Assembly: GCA_030762895.1 (NCBI GenBank)
Contig: CM061064.1
Location: 236,932,586 to 236,996,585 of the forward strand
Direction: 5' to 3'
Length of the DNA stretch: 64,000 nt
DNA from: Sophora flavescens
Lineage: Eukaryota; Streptophyta; Magnoliopsida; Fabales; Fabaceae
The position numbers and the translations under genes were made by a program. The notes under the pieces were generated by a model. The model saw only the letters and a program-made list of their open reading frames with translations. It made no database searches and was not told the origin of the DNA. Positions 21,397 to 32,542 of the stretch are shown in pieces; the first letter of the stretch is position 1; every line of letters starts with the position of its first letter.

Positions 21397-23013
21397 ATGG
21401 CTGATCAAAGAACATTAAGACAGCTTGCTGCTCCTGATGTTAATTATAATGGTTTGTGTATTGAATATACTAATGTTGTTGCTCCCTTTGAATTAAAATC
21501 TGGTTTGATACACTTGTTGCCAAGGTTTAGTGGTCTTGCAAGTGAGGATCCACATAAACATCTGAAGGAATTCCAGGTTGTTTGCTCTACACCTTTGAGT
21601 CCGGAAGGAATAACAGAAGATCATATCAAGCTGAGAGCCTTCCCATTCTCACTTGAAGGTGCTGCGAAGGATTGGTTGTATTATCTTGAGCCGAACTCTG
21701 TTACAACCTGGAATGATCTGAAGAAAGTCTTCCTAGAGAGGTACTTCCCTGCTTCCAGAGTTGCATCAATCAGGAAGGAAATATGTGGCATTAGACAAGG
21801 CAATGAGTCATTGGCCGAGTACTGGGAGAGATTCAAGAAGTTGGTATCCAGTTGTCCTCAGCACCAGATTTCTGAGCAGCTACTTATTCAGTACTTTTAT
21901 GAGGGGCTGCTGCCAATGGACAGAAATATTTTAGATGCCGCTAGTGGGGGAGCACTTGTTGATAAGACCCTAGCCGCTGCCAAGCAATTGATTGAGAACA
22001 TGTCACTCAACTCCAAGCAGTTCACAACTAGAAGCAATTTTGCCGAGACAAGAGGAGTGAATGAGGTCCATGTTTCTTCTTCCAACAAGGCCCTTGAGAC
22101 TAGACTTGATGAGCTCACTTCTTTGGTGAAGCAGTTGGCAATGGATAAGGTTCAACCAGCAAGGTTGTGTGGCATATGCACCTCTCCTGAGCACCTGACC
22201 GATGCATGGCCCATTCTGAAAGATGAGTCAATCACTGATTTGCCTCAAGCTTATGCAGCCAATCTTTACAACCAAGGCAACAATCAGAACCGGTACAACA
22301 TTCCTGACCTTTCCACAAATAAGTACCATCCTAACTGGAGGAATCATCCAAACCTTCAGTATGGGAACTCATCTACACAACAGCAACAACCAATGTTACC
22401 GTTGGCACCACTGCAGAATTCTCCCCAAGTGACCACCTCTTCACCTTCTGGACCTTCACTAGAGGACCTGGTCAAATAAATGACTGCACAAATGACTGCA
22501 CAAAATCTCCAGTTTCAGCAGCAATTTGGACAGTTTCAGCAGCGAACGGATGCTAGCATTCACACCTTGCAGACACAGATTGGACAACTTGCCACTTCGA
22601 TGAATGCCATGCAGCAAGCTCAAGGATCGAACCAACTACCTGCACAAACAATGGTGAATCCTAATGCTCCAAATCCTAATGTGAGTGAGATTTCTTTGAG
22701 ATCCGGGAAGGTTGTAGAGGCAGCCCCTGAGGCAGATAAAGAAACTGTTGAGGTAACACTTGAACCGTCTGTTATTGTTGAAACTGAGAAAGAGTATGTG
22801 CCACCGATCCCCTTCCCGCAAAGAGTGCAGAAAAATAAGAAGATTGATGTGGAAGACAAGGAGAGGGAGATTCTGGATGTGTTCAGAAAAGTGGCGGTAA
22901 ACATTCCGCTTCTTGATGTGATCAAGCAGGTTCCAAAGTACGCAAAGTTTCTGAAAGATTTGTGCACACACAAGAGGAGGTTGAAGGGTAATGAGAGAGT
23001 CAATTTGGGATGA
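21397..23013 (+). pseudogene. Athila gag (one frame, internal and terminal stops)
   Basis: Gag forms the virus-like particle. The frame opens at 21397 with an Athila-type N-terminus and has the retrotransposon gag domain (LRAFPFSLEGAAKDWLYYL, about residues 82-100). After residue 360 a TAA (22477-22479) interrupts the frame. The same frame resumes with a Gln-rich segment (22480) and stops again at a TGA (23011-23013), just before the protease. No frameshift is needed across gag and pol. In intact Athila elements gag and pol form one long polyprotein, so these are simple nonsense changes. The zinc knuckle is not obvious (only C..C near CGICTSPEHLTDA). Confidence 0.85.
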
Positions 23014-25251
23014 AATGTTTCAGCCCTCATCCAACCTAAGCCTACACCTGAAAAGGTTACTGTTTCGACTCTCACTCTGGCACTGCCACAGAAGTACAAG
23101 GATCCGGGAACGTTTTCTATTCCATGCACCATTGGGGACAGTAAATTCGACAATTGCATGTTGGATTTGGGAGCTTCTATTAATGTCATGCCCACTTCTG
23201 TCTTCAACAACCTTGATCTTGGTCCTTTGCAACACACAGGTCTTACTATTCAGTTGGCAAACAGGACCAATGCTCGCCCCATTGGAATGGTAGAAGATGT
23301 GTTGGTACAAGTTAATGATTTGATCTTCCCTGCTGATTTTTTCATCCTGGACATGGCAGGGGAAACAGATTCTAGCAGATCACCGACCATTCTGGGCAGG
23401 CCGTTTATGAAGACAGCAAAGACAAAGATTGATGTTCACGATGGAACCATGTCCATGGAGTTTGGTGACATTGTGGCAAAATTCAACATTTTCGATGCTA
23501 TGAAGCACCCCATGGAAGAGCACTCTGTTTTTCAAAGAGAGCTGCTCTCTGAAATTGTTGATGAAACTTATGATGATTTGGTTGCAGCTGCTGATTTCCC
23601 ATCCATTTCTGGTTTGGATGATGTTTACTCATGTGCTGATTGCACCCACACTGACCCTTGTGCTGTTTGTTCTGGGATTGATGCTGCCATGCGAGGCGAC
23701 AGTGTAGATGAAGCTATTTGTTCAACTGAAGTTTTTGACAGCCCGGCTGCCCCAAACATACCATCTATTGAGCAACCACCATCCTTGGAGCTTAAGCCAC
23801 TTCCTGACAATCTGAAATATGCTTACTTGGAGAGGAATGAAAAACTTCCAGTTATAATTTCCTCTAACCTTGATTCTGATCAGGAAACTAAGCTCTTGGA
23901 AGTTTTGAAGAAGCACAAGAAGGCGATTGGGTGGACCTTGGCCGACATACCAGGTATTAGCCCCTCCAGGTGTATGCATAGGATTCTGTTGGAGGATGGG
24001 GCTAAAACAGTTAGGCAGACCCAAAGGCGGCTCAATCCCTTGATTCTTGATGTTGTGAAGAAGTAGGTAACAAAACTTTTGCAGGCGGGTATCATATACC
24101 CTATCTCTGACAGTAATTGGGTGAGCCCGGTGCAAGTTGTGCCTAAGAAGTCTGGACTCACAGTGGTGAAAAATGAGAACAATGAACTTGTCCCCACTAG
24201 AGTTCAGAATAGCTGGAGAGTCTGCATTGACTACATGAGATTGAACCAGGCTACTAGAAAGGATCACTTTCCTTTGCCGTTTATTGATCAGATGCTTGAA
24301 CGGCTAACAGGTAAATCACATTACTGTTTTCTTGATGGTTTTTCAGGTTACTTCCAGATCCACATTGCACCAGAGGATCAGGAAAAGACAACCTTCACGT
24401 GCCCCTTTGGCACGTTTGCTTACAGGAGGATGCCATTTGGTCTTTCCAATGCTCCCGGCACATTCCAGAGATGCATGATTAGCATATTTACTGAATACAT
24501 TGAAAATTGCATGGAAGTGTTCATGGATGACTTCACTGTTTATGGTTCCTCATTTGATGCATGCTTGCATAGTTTGAATTTGGTTTTAGAGAGATGCATT
24601 GAAACTGACCTTGTTTTGAACTATGAAAAATGCCATTTTATGGTTGAACAGGGGATTGTTTTGGGGCATATTATTTCTAAAAGGGGTATTTCAATAGATC
24701 CTGCTAAGATTGAGGTGATTTCTACTTTGCCTTACCCATCTTGCGTTCGCGAGATTCGCTCTTTTCTTGGTCATGCAGGTTTCTACAAGCGCTTCATAAA
24801 GGATTTCAGCAAGATAGCTCTTCCTCTGTCCAACTTGTTGAAGAATGATGCCATTTTCAACTTTGATGACAACTGCAAAAAGTCATTTGACTTCCTGAAG
24901 AAAGCTTTGACCTCTACCCCCATCATCCAGCCCCCTGATTGGACCCTCCCTTTTGAGATCATGTGTGACGCTTCTAACTATGCTGTGGGGGCGGTCCTTG
25001 CACAAAGGGTGGGAAAGGTTGCCCATGTGATCTATTATGCTTCTAGGACCTTAGATGCTGCACAGGCTAATTACACCACTACTGAAAAGGAACTTCTAGC
25101 TATTGTTTTTGCTATTGATAAATTTAGATCATACTTGCTAGGTTCCAAGGTTGTTGTTTTCACTGACCATGAAGCTTTGAAATACTTGTTGAAGAAACCA
25201 GAAGCAAAACCGAGATTGATTTGGTGGATTCTGTTGAATTTGCATAGATAG
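23014..25251 (+). pseudogene. Athila pol: protease, RT and RNase H; integrase absent
   Basis: Same frame as gag. The protease has DLGASINVMP at 23164-23193. The reverse transcriptase has DYMRLNQATRKDHFPLPFID and an FMDD catalytic core at 24521-24532, followed by RNase H (CDASNYAVGAVLAQR at 24964). One TAG (24064-24066) lies just before RT. The frame ends at 25251, soon after the EAKPRLI segment at the RNase H end. The usual integrase (HHCC, D-D-E) is not found in any frame between there and the 3' LTR. The junction with untranslated sequence is abrupt, which suggests an internal deletion. Confidence 0.88.
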
Positions 25252-26489
25252 ATTGCATGATATATGTTGGCTTGATGATTTCCCCCCTAGGTCTTAAAAA
25301 TTGAAAATTGTCCCCCCATATGAAAATTGAACTTTGAGATATTTTCTCGTGATTGTATGATTTATGATAAGTTTGGGGTGAAGGGATGCACACACTAGGG
25401 ATTGAATCTCGATCAGACAATTTGCGAAAAATGTCCAGGTGAGGATTTGAGCCTCCAACATGTTTTTAATTGTGTGAATCACTTTCAAGTTGCACTTTCC
25501 CGAATTTGCTTGAGTCTCTTCATGGTTTGCATGTTTATGTGCTTGCATCAAATGATTTAGGCAATTTTCTTTGAAATAACTACTTGGCCTGAAAAGAACC
25601 ATCCCTAATGCATGTTCCCTAGTTAGCCACGTTGATCCTAATAAGCCTATTGTTTCTTGATGACCTCATGTTTTAAGCCAAAAATCTGGAAAAACCATGT
25701 TAACCCGATCTTAGGGTTAGGAGAGCATGGAAGCTTAGCAAGAGAAGGGTTGCAAGAAACTAAGTTTGGGGTGGCTACGAGTTGTGATATGTCATTCTGG
25801 GTTGTGAAAAAGAAAAAAATAAAGGTTGGAGCCAAAGGCAAAGAGAAAAAAAGAAAAGAAAAGAAAAGAAAAGAACAAAATGTCAAAAAGGGTATTGAAA
25901 GAAAAAGGTTGTAGTCACCCAAGGCAAAAAGAAATGGAAAAATGAATTTCAGTGGAATTTCAATGTATCAAAATGCTCATGCTCTCTTAGTTCCTAGGGA
26001 CTTAATCCTAGTACCTTTGAAAACCCTACCCTTAGCCAGGCCCTATTACAACCTTGAAAAGACCTTTTGATGTTGCATGCATATTTCCGTGGGAACTTTG
26101 TTTGAGATGAAAATCAAATTCATGGGAAGTGCTCTTGAATGTGAAATGGAGTGAATGTTGATAGCCTAGACAAACTGAGCGAATGAGTGAAACATTAAAT
26201 GCCCTTGTGAGGAAGGCGATTGTCTGAATTTGGTGATCTCTCTTTCGTGTGTAACTTGGATCCTCAACTTGGATTAATGAATGATAGAATTCTCAATGTT
26301 TAAAGTAGGTGAATGTGGGGGTTACATTGTTACAAAGGGGGGGGGGGGGGGACATTGAAGAAAAATTGTTTTGTTGAAATTGCATGAAATTTGTGTGAAT
26401 TTGATTGAAACCTTTGAGCTTGCCAAGTTTGAGTCTTTTTGAGTTTTAGTTTGCTTGGGGACAAGCAAGGTTTAAGTTTGGGGGTATTT
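25252..26489 (+). other. Athila 3' untranslated region and polypurine tract
   Basis: No supported gene. It contains a purine-rich stretch with repeated AAAAGAAAAG (25800-25900), a run of 15 G at 26337-26351, and the polypurine tract at 26471-26489, which primes plus-strand synthesis. It resembles the 3' internal region of the left Gypsy element (1-1784) near its end. Confidence 0.75.
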
Positions 26490-27743
26490 TGATCAGCCTC
26501 TGGCTCGACTAGTTTTATGACTAGTAAGACCAGGGTTTTATACGAGTTTAATCTCGTTTTCGCCCAAATTTGGACGTAATTGTCCTCAAGCAACATTTTG
26601 AGTCTGTAAAGTAGTTTTAGGGTATTTTAGTTGATTTTGAGTGAAATAAAGCATTTACTGCTATTTCATGTTTTCAGGATAATAAGAGGAGCAAAAAGAG
26701 AAAGATCCTGAAGCAGAGGCCATCACGCCCTGGCCGTGACACTGGTCACGGCCGTGATGAGCTACCCATGGAAGTCAGAAAGCATCACGGTCCAGCCGTA
26801 ATGTCCATCACGGGCGTAATGTGAAGACCCTGAAGACCATAAGACATCACGGCCTAGTCGTGACACACATCACGGGCGTGATGAGGAGAACCTGAAAGTC
26901 AGAATTGATCACGGCCTGGCAGTGATAGAGGTCACGGCCTTGACAGATCAGCACCCCTGGACAGAAAGGATCATGGCCGTGACTGGCTAGAATTTGAAAG
27001 CGCGCCGGCCTTCACGGCCGTGATGCGTGGCCACCTTATAAAAAGAAGCGCACCAAACAGAAGAATGGATCCAGATTTTCACTATTCACACTATATTTTT
27101 AGATTTTCATTCTATTGTTGATGGAGAACTAATTCCCCTTGATTAATCTGCTGTAATCGGTCTTCGCCGACACTTGAGGTTTATACAATTCCCGGATTAA
27201 TTTGCTTCTCCCTTTCAATACTATGCTATATTTTTTGTTTGCTTAATTCAGAATTGTGTAGACTAGGTATTGATTTGTTTCGATGATTTTATGCTCCTAT
27301 ATCTGATCGCGTTTGCTTAATTCGCGTGTGTTCAATCGTGTTTGCTTAATCCACGAGTGCGTCACCCCGTTTGCTTAATTCGGGAATTAGGAACATATAT
27401 CGTGTAGTGCCAATTTCGCTTGTTAATTGTTGCTACAATCGAAAAGGGATTAGAATCTGCTTAGGGCATGAGAATTGTATGAGTCGATGATAGTGGGAAA
27501 CCGAGAACAGTAGATTAATCGTTTTGATCATTGATAATCGCTTCCCGCTCTATTTTCTGCTCTGTTTTCTTAATTGAATTTCAAACCAACCAACCAACCA
27601 ACCCCCCCCCCCCCCCCCCAAAACTGTTTTTTTTTTCTGTAAATAACACTCCAAGAGTCCTCGTGAGACGATACTCGAGTTGTCGCACCCTCACTACAGT
27701 TTTCAACCCACTCGCTTTTTGACGCGTGTGCGATAGCGCGCCA
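26490..27743 (+). mobile_element. Athila 3' LTR
   Basis: 1254 bp, starting TGATCAGCC and ending GCGCGCCA. It differs from the 5' LTR by a shorter palindromic array, an expanded run of 18 C at 27602-27619, and scattered point changes. The similarity suggests a fairly recent insertion, but I did not count differences. Confidence 0.9.
26722..27024. repeat. Palindromic half-site array IV (about 5 units, one collapsed)
   Basis: Same array as in the 5' LTR. A deletion joins the fifth and sixth units near 26970-27010, so the long palindrome of one and the short palindrome of the other are lost. It ends 12 bases before the TATA box at 27036. Confidence 0.9.
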
Positions 27744-30700
27744 CATTCCATTTTAAAATAAAGACTCTCTGAGTCATACTCATACATACTATAAAAAATC
27801 TAAGTCTCAAACCCTAAGCTGGTCATTCTAAAAGTTATTCCTGGGGAAAACTCACGTGATCATTCCACAATCAAATACTTCATCAAACAACCAGATCTAA
27901 GTCTCTGAGTGACTTAGGAAGACTCCTTTGCACCATCTGTACTAAAGTACCCATGGTACAATAGCGAACCAAAAGAAACCTGATATATCCGTAAAGGTGT
28001 GATACCGACAAATGGATGTATCACACAACAACCATATACACGATACATACATCACCTCAGCAAATTAACATTTAATTATTATTAAGAGATAAAATGACAA
28101 GCGTTATATCAGTGGGTCTCATACCCGAATCAATCAGTTTTATAAAGAGAATGCATGACACTCCAATCATTAGGCTCTAAACTTAATCTCATGATATCAT
28201 CACCGTTTTATCATTAAGAAATAAAAAGTTGATCAGGCTCATACGCCACGTTTGGCAAGTTGTCTCCGTCACCTCATGTACCCGGATCAACACCATCACG
28301 AATCCCTTATAACGGCCATTCGAATGTATACATCATCAAATACCACATCTTAAGCGGGTATTCAATAACTCAAGCACGTCTGCCAAGGGGAAATGCATAT
28401 GAATAAAAGACTTTTCATTATCGAGACTTTTCTTTGTGTCCACTCTTTTTTGTTGTCGAAGCCCAAGGCTAACGACTATTCACAATTTTCATCACTTGAA
28501 AATCAATAACAAAGGACGTGTAGTCTGAGTGAGTCTGAGTGCTCAATCACAACACCTTAGACCGATGCCGCAGTCCAAGGTTGCGGTCGTAGAAACAATT
28601 ATACTTTTATCCATGTTTTATTTCAACATGATAAGTACTCATAGCCCAGAACAATGAAATTAGTACACACAGTCCTCAATTCCAAAATTAGGACTCCTAG
28701 CCCATAGTATCACGATTAGGAAGGACCCTTGGTCCATAATTCTTGACATGGATCCCATATCGCGTGCATACAACTGAATACAAGAGGTGACGCCTCGCGA
28801 ACTAGTATTCTCATTCACATGTGCTTACTTTTCGCTCAGTGAAAATCAAAACCAAAACAAAACCTCGGTCACTTATCCAAGTAACCGGAACGTTTCTAAA
28901 TCATTTAGGAGAAAATCCTTTTCCTTTGCAAAATCTTTTCTAAAACATTTAGGAAATTCGTTTGTTTTTGAAATTCCTTGATGGAATAAATTCAAATATT
29001 TTCAAAGGGATTTTCCTTCATAAAACCTGCAGTTGGAAAGGGGTTTTCTCTCGTACAAAACTCTTGATCATAAAAAGGTAGTTTCCTTCAACTTAAAATC
29101 ACTTCAACATTTTCCTAAAAACAAAGATCTTATTCTTTTGAAGTAAACACTTTAAACAGGGAACTTTTATAAATGAACCCAAAGCTTTCAAAGTTCTATT
29201 CAAGGCTTATTAAGGCTTTTAATCCTTATAGTCATTGAGCACAGACTCAAGTCCGGCTTCTCAAACTTCAATCAACAGTAATATATTCACAACAATAATA
29301 ATATTACAGTTAATGACAGTTCATCACATATATATAATTCATAACACCTTAAAGCAAGTAATGTTCAACACCAAGTAATAACCACAATAGTTCAAGTAAA
29401 CAAGTTATTCAAGTATTGGCTCAATATCACGATAATATTCACAACACTCAATTAAACCCATACACACATGCATATAGTCATTGAATATCCCTATGAAAGC
29501 TCCCCTTACCTTTGAAGACAAGTAAAGGGTCCTCGTATTAATGCTCACGTTAGTTCCAAGAGTGTAACTATCTATTCCATCAAGCAAGCATTGCCGTGTC
29601 AAACGTCTCAGAGAGGCAATCCAACAATGCGCAACAACCAGAAATCAAGAAATCAATTACACATGATCAAACACACATTCTAATTTGATCTAAACACTTA
29701 ATCCTATTACCAAACAAGGTCATTTTCAAAGAAAATCATGTTTGGAGTTTAAGCTTCACAATACCCTTTGAGGAAACTTTGTTTTGATTAAAGGATCATG
29801 AAAATGAACTTAGGAATCATCAACTAAAAGTCCTAATTTCATAAATGCATACTTAATTTTACCAAACATAACCAATCTCAATAAAAATCGAATTGGGGTT
29901 TTAGGGTTCAAAGAGCAATTTGGGGAAAATTTGATTTAAATAGAGAATCATAAAATTAACCTTAGAAACCATTAATTACAAGTCCCAAATGCACTAAAAC
30001 TGAACCAATTTCAATAAAATCAGATTTGGACTTTAGGGTTCCTAAATCAATTTGGGGAAACTCATTTTAAATTAAAGAATAATGAAGTTGGTTTAGGGAA
30101 ACACCAATGCACAACCCCAATTGCATAAAAACAAGTTTTAATTTCAAATCACAGTATGAAATCAAAGAGCTAGGGTTAGGGTTTTCAAAATAATTTGGGG
30201 ATTTTAAATTTTGACCAAAGAAGGATGAAATCCAACTCACCCACAAGGAAGGAAGAAGACGACGGCGAACTACAGTGGTAGAGGCAGTGGATGGCGGCAA
30301 TACAGTGACTGAAACACCATGGAACAAACAAAGGAAGATGAGTTTCATAAAATTAAAGAAAGAGTTTTCCAACACCCAAGACAAGACAAAAACCACCATG
30401 AACGGCAGTTAGGGGCTTACCACGATGGCAATAACGGCGGTATAGCAGAGGAAACGAATCTGCATGCGGCGGATCGCGTGTTCACCTCCTCCACGATGTG
30501 CGACGGCTCTGAGCGATGGTGCAGGGGCAGTGGTCATGCTGCTGTGAGCTTGAAGTGGGAGAGATGGGTTTGATGGATGAAGGAAGAAGAATGGAGTTTG
30601 AGAGAGATGTGGGTTTGGTTATGATGTTGAAGGAGAAAGATGAAGAATAAAAGAAAGAAGATATTGAAGGGGGTACCGTACGCGTACAAGAAACAGAGAG

Positions 30701-30868
30701 GGGGAGCATTTTTTATTTTTTTTTCATTTTACTTAATAGGTAAATACTAAAATGAGTGGTTAAGATTTAGTCTAGAAAAAAGGAAATAATATTACTCATT
30801 AGGTCTAAAAATAATGAGTGATAAACACATACTTTCAAAATTTAAATTAGAGTAAAGATTGATGGTTG

Positions 30869-32542
30869 TTGCACCCAAGCCAATCTGCCCTTGGGGCTTC
30901 CTTTCTTCTTCTCCCTCCTCTCCTTCTCTGCAACCTGCCTCCTCTCACCCCCAAACGTTTGCGCAAGCCTTGAGCAAATCACTTGATCTCTCTCTCACAA
31001 CTTCCTCAGCCTTGTATCAAAGGAGATACCGTGACTATCAAGATTTCAAAGGAGGAATATCACAAAGGTATTGATGCTTGCAAGTTAAACCTCCATGGCC
31101 GTCTCCTCTTATCCAAAGGAGACAAGCCTCTGAAATTCTCAGACTTGCGAGACAAGCTTTCTTATTTATGGAATATTACTGGCCAATGGCGTATGACCTC
31201 TCTAGGCAAGGGCTATTTTGAATTTGGGTTTTCTACTCATGAAGATCTGCGAAGTGTTTGGCCTGTGGGTACTTGGAATCTAAAACCTGGTTTGCTAAGG
31301 CTTTCTCAATGGACGACTGACTTTAACCCCAGGAAACAGAAACAAACACATTCTCAGTGTTGGATAAAACTCTTTGACCTCCCACAAGAGTACTGGCGAT
31401 CAAGGATCTTATTTGAAATCGCTTTGGGCATTGGTACTCCTATCTCAATTGATGATATGACTTGTAGAAGGATGTATGGCCACTACGCTAGAATTATGGT
31501 TGATCTAGATCTCTCAAGAGAATTGACGTATGAAATTATGGTAGAGCGGGAAAAATTTGCCTTCGTCGTGAATGTGGAATATGAAAAGCTGCCCCTTTAC
31601 TGTAATCTATGTCAAAGCATTGGGCACTCCTCAACCTCCTGTGGCAAGACAGGTGACCTCCAAACCTCCAAAAGGACCTCTAATCCTCCCGTTAGGAAAG
31701 GTCCTTCAGCTGTCGCTAAAGTTTATCTTCCAAAGAAGACTGCTCCACCCTCGGCAGATAAACAGAATGCGGCTCTCAATGAAACTGTTGTTATCATTGA
31801 TAACCCCCAAGATCCTATTGTTGTTGATGTTGTCACAAATAACATTGTGGTGGACAAAGGCAAGGCGGTCACTGTTGTAGAAGAAGCAATTGTGGACAGC
31901 CTTATTTTGAGGAAGGACAAAACTCAATTTTTATCCGTAGCGGTTCCTTATGTATTGGAGCAGATTTCTGATCCAGACTTGTGTGTTAACACCGACCAGA
32001 ATAAGCATTTAAATGCTCAGGAAACTTTGTTGCAGGAATCTTTTATGGTAGTTGGGAATGGCTCTTCTGACTCAGATATAGCCAGCGTTTTAAACACTGA
32101 GGAAGCACTATATAATGTTTTCTCCAATCTCAACTCTCCGTCCAATTTGATTCCTCAAGACTCTAGGGTCTCCCCTGCTGTTAACAGTGCTGAGCAGTCT
32201 TGGATTCCAGACTCAGCTCTCGGATCAGGTAACACTTCCATGCATAATACTATGCATTGCAACACTAATAACAACCCTATTGTGGTGAAGGATATGAACA
32301 TTGTTGCTAGCAAACTGTGGAGCACAAGTGTAGACGAGGAAGATGATGCTAGGGGGTCTCCTTCCTCTTATGATCCGAAGGCGAATAAGTATCTGCAGGA
32401 TCAACCTTCAATTAATGTGGGAACTTTTTCTGTGGTTCTGTCAAAATCCCAGAAGAAAAAGCTGAGAAAGAAACAACTTCAGATTCAGAAAGCGCAGGCA
32501 GGAAATACCCGTGCACGGGGTGGTCCACATAACTTCGTATAA
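30869..32542 (+). pseudogene. LINE ORF1 (RNA-binding gag-like protein), N-terminal frameshift
   Basis: ORF1 proteins bind LINE RNA. The main frame, open from 30983, carries a domain typical of plant L1 ORF1 (GRLLLSKGDKP near residue 39; WIKLFDLPQEYW near residue 127) and a zinc knuckle CNLCQSIGHSSTSC (about residues 207-220). The C-terminal 250 residues are low-complexity and end in a Lys-rich stretch. A frameshift near 30980-31000 separates the first 40 or so residues (APKPICPWGF... TFAQALSKSLDLS), which read in another frame from 30862. The stop codon overlaps the start of ORF2 by a base or two. Confidence 0.82.

Larger units (their letters stand above)
19896..27743 (+). mobile_element. Athila-type Gypsy element, 7.85 kb, TSD CATTC
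   Basis: Complete termini: TG at 19896, CA at 27743, and an exact CATTC duplication on both sides (19891-19895, 27744-27748). The primer-binding site matches tRNA-Asp, as is typical of Athila. Gag, protease, RT and RNase H lie in one frame with three stops. The integrase region and any envelope-like ORF are missing, so the element could not move without helper proteins. It is inserted into solo LTR B. Confidence 0.92.

Noticed and set aside
22620..23310. Minus-strand ORFs of up to 205 codons opposite Athila gag-pol
   Set aside because: Shadows of the true coding frame on the plus strand.
25647..25922. ORFs on both strands in the Athila 3' region
   Set aside because: Low-complexity purine stretch with AAAAGAAAAG repeats; no protein signature on either strand.
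26337..26351. Run of 15 G as a regulatory G-tract
   Set aside because: Single homopolymer in non-coding DNA; more likely slippage or sequencing artefact, like the C run at 27602-27619.
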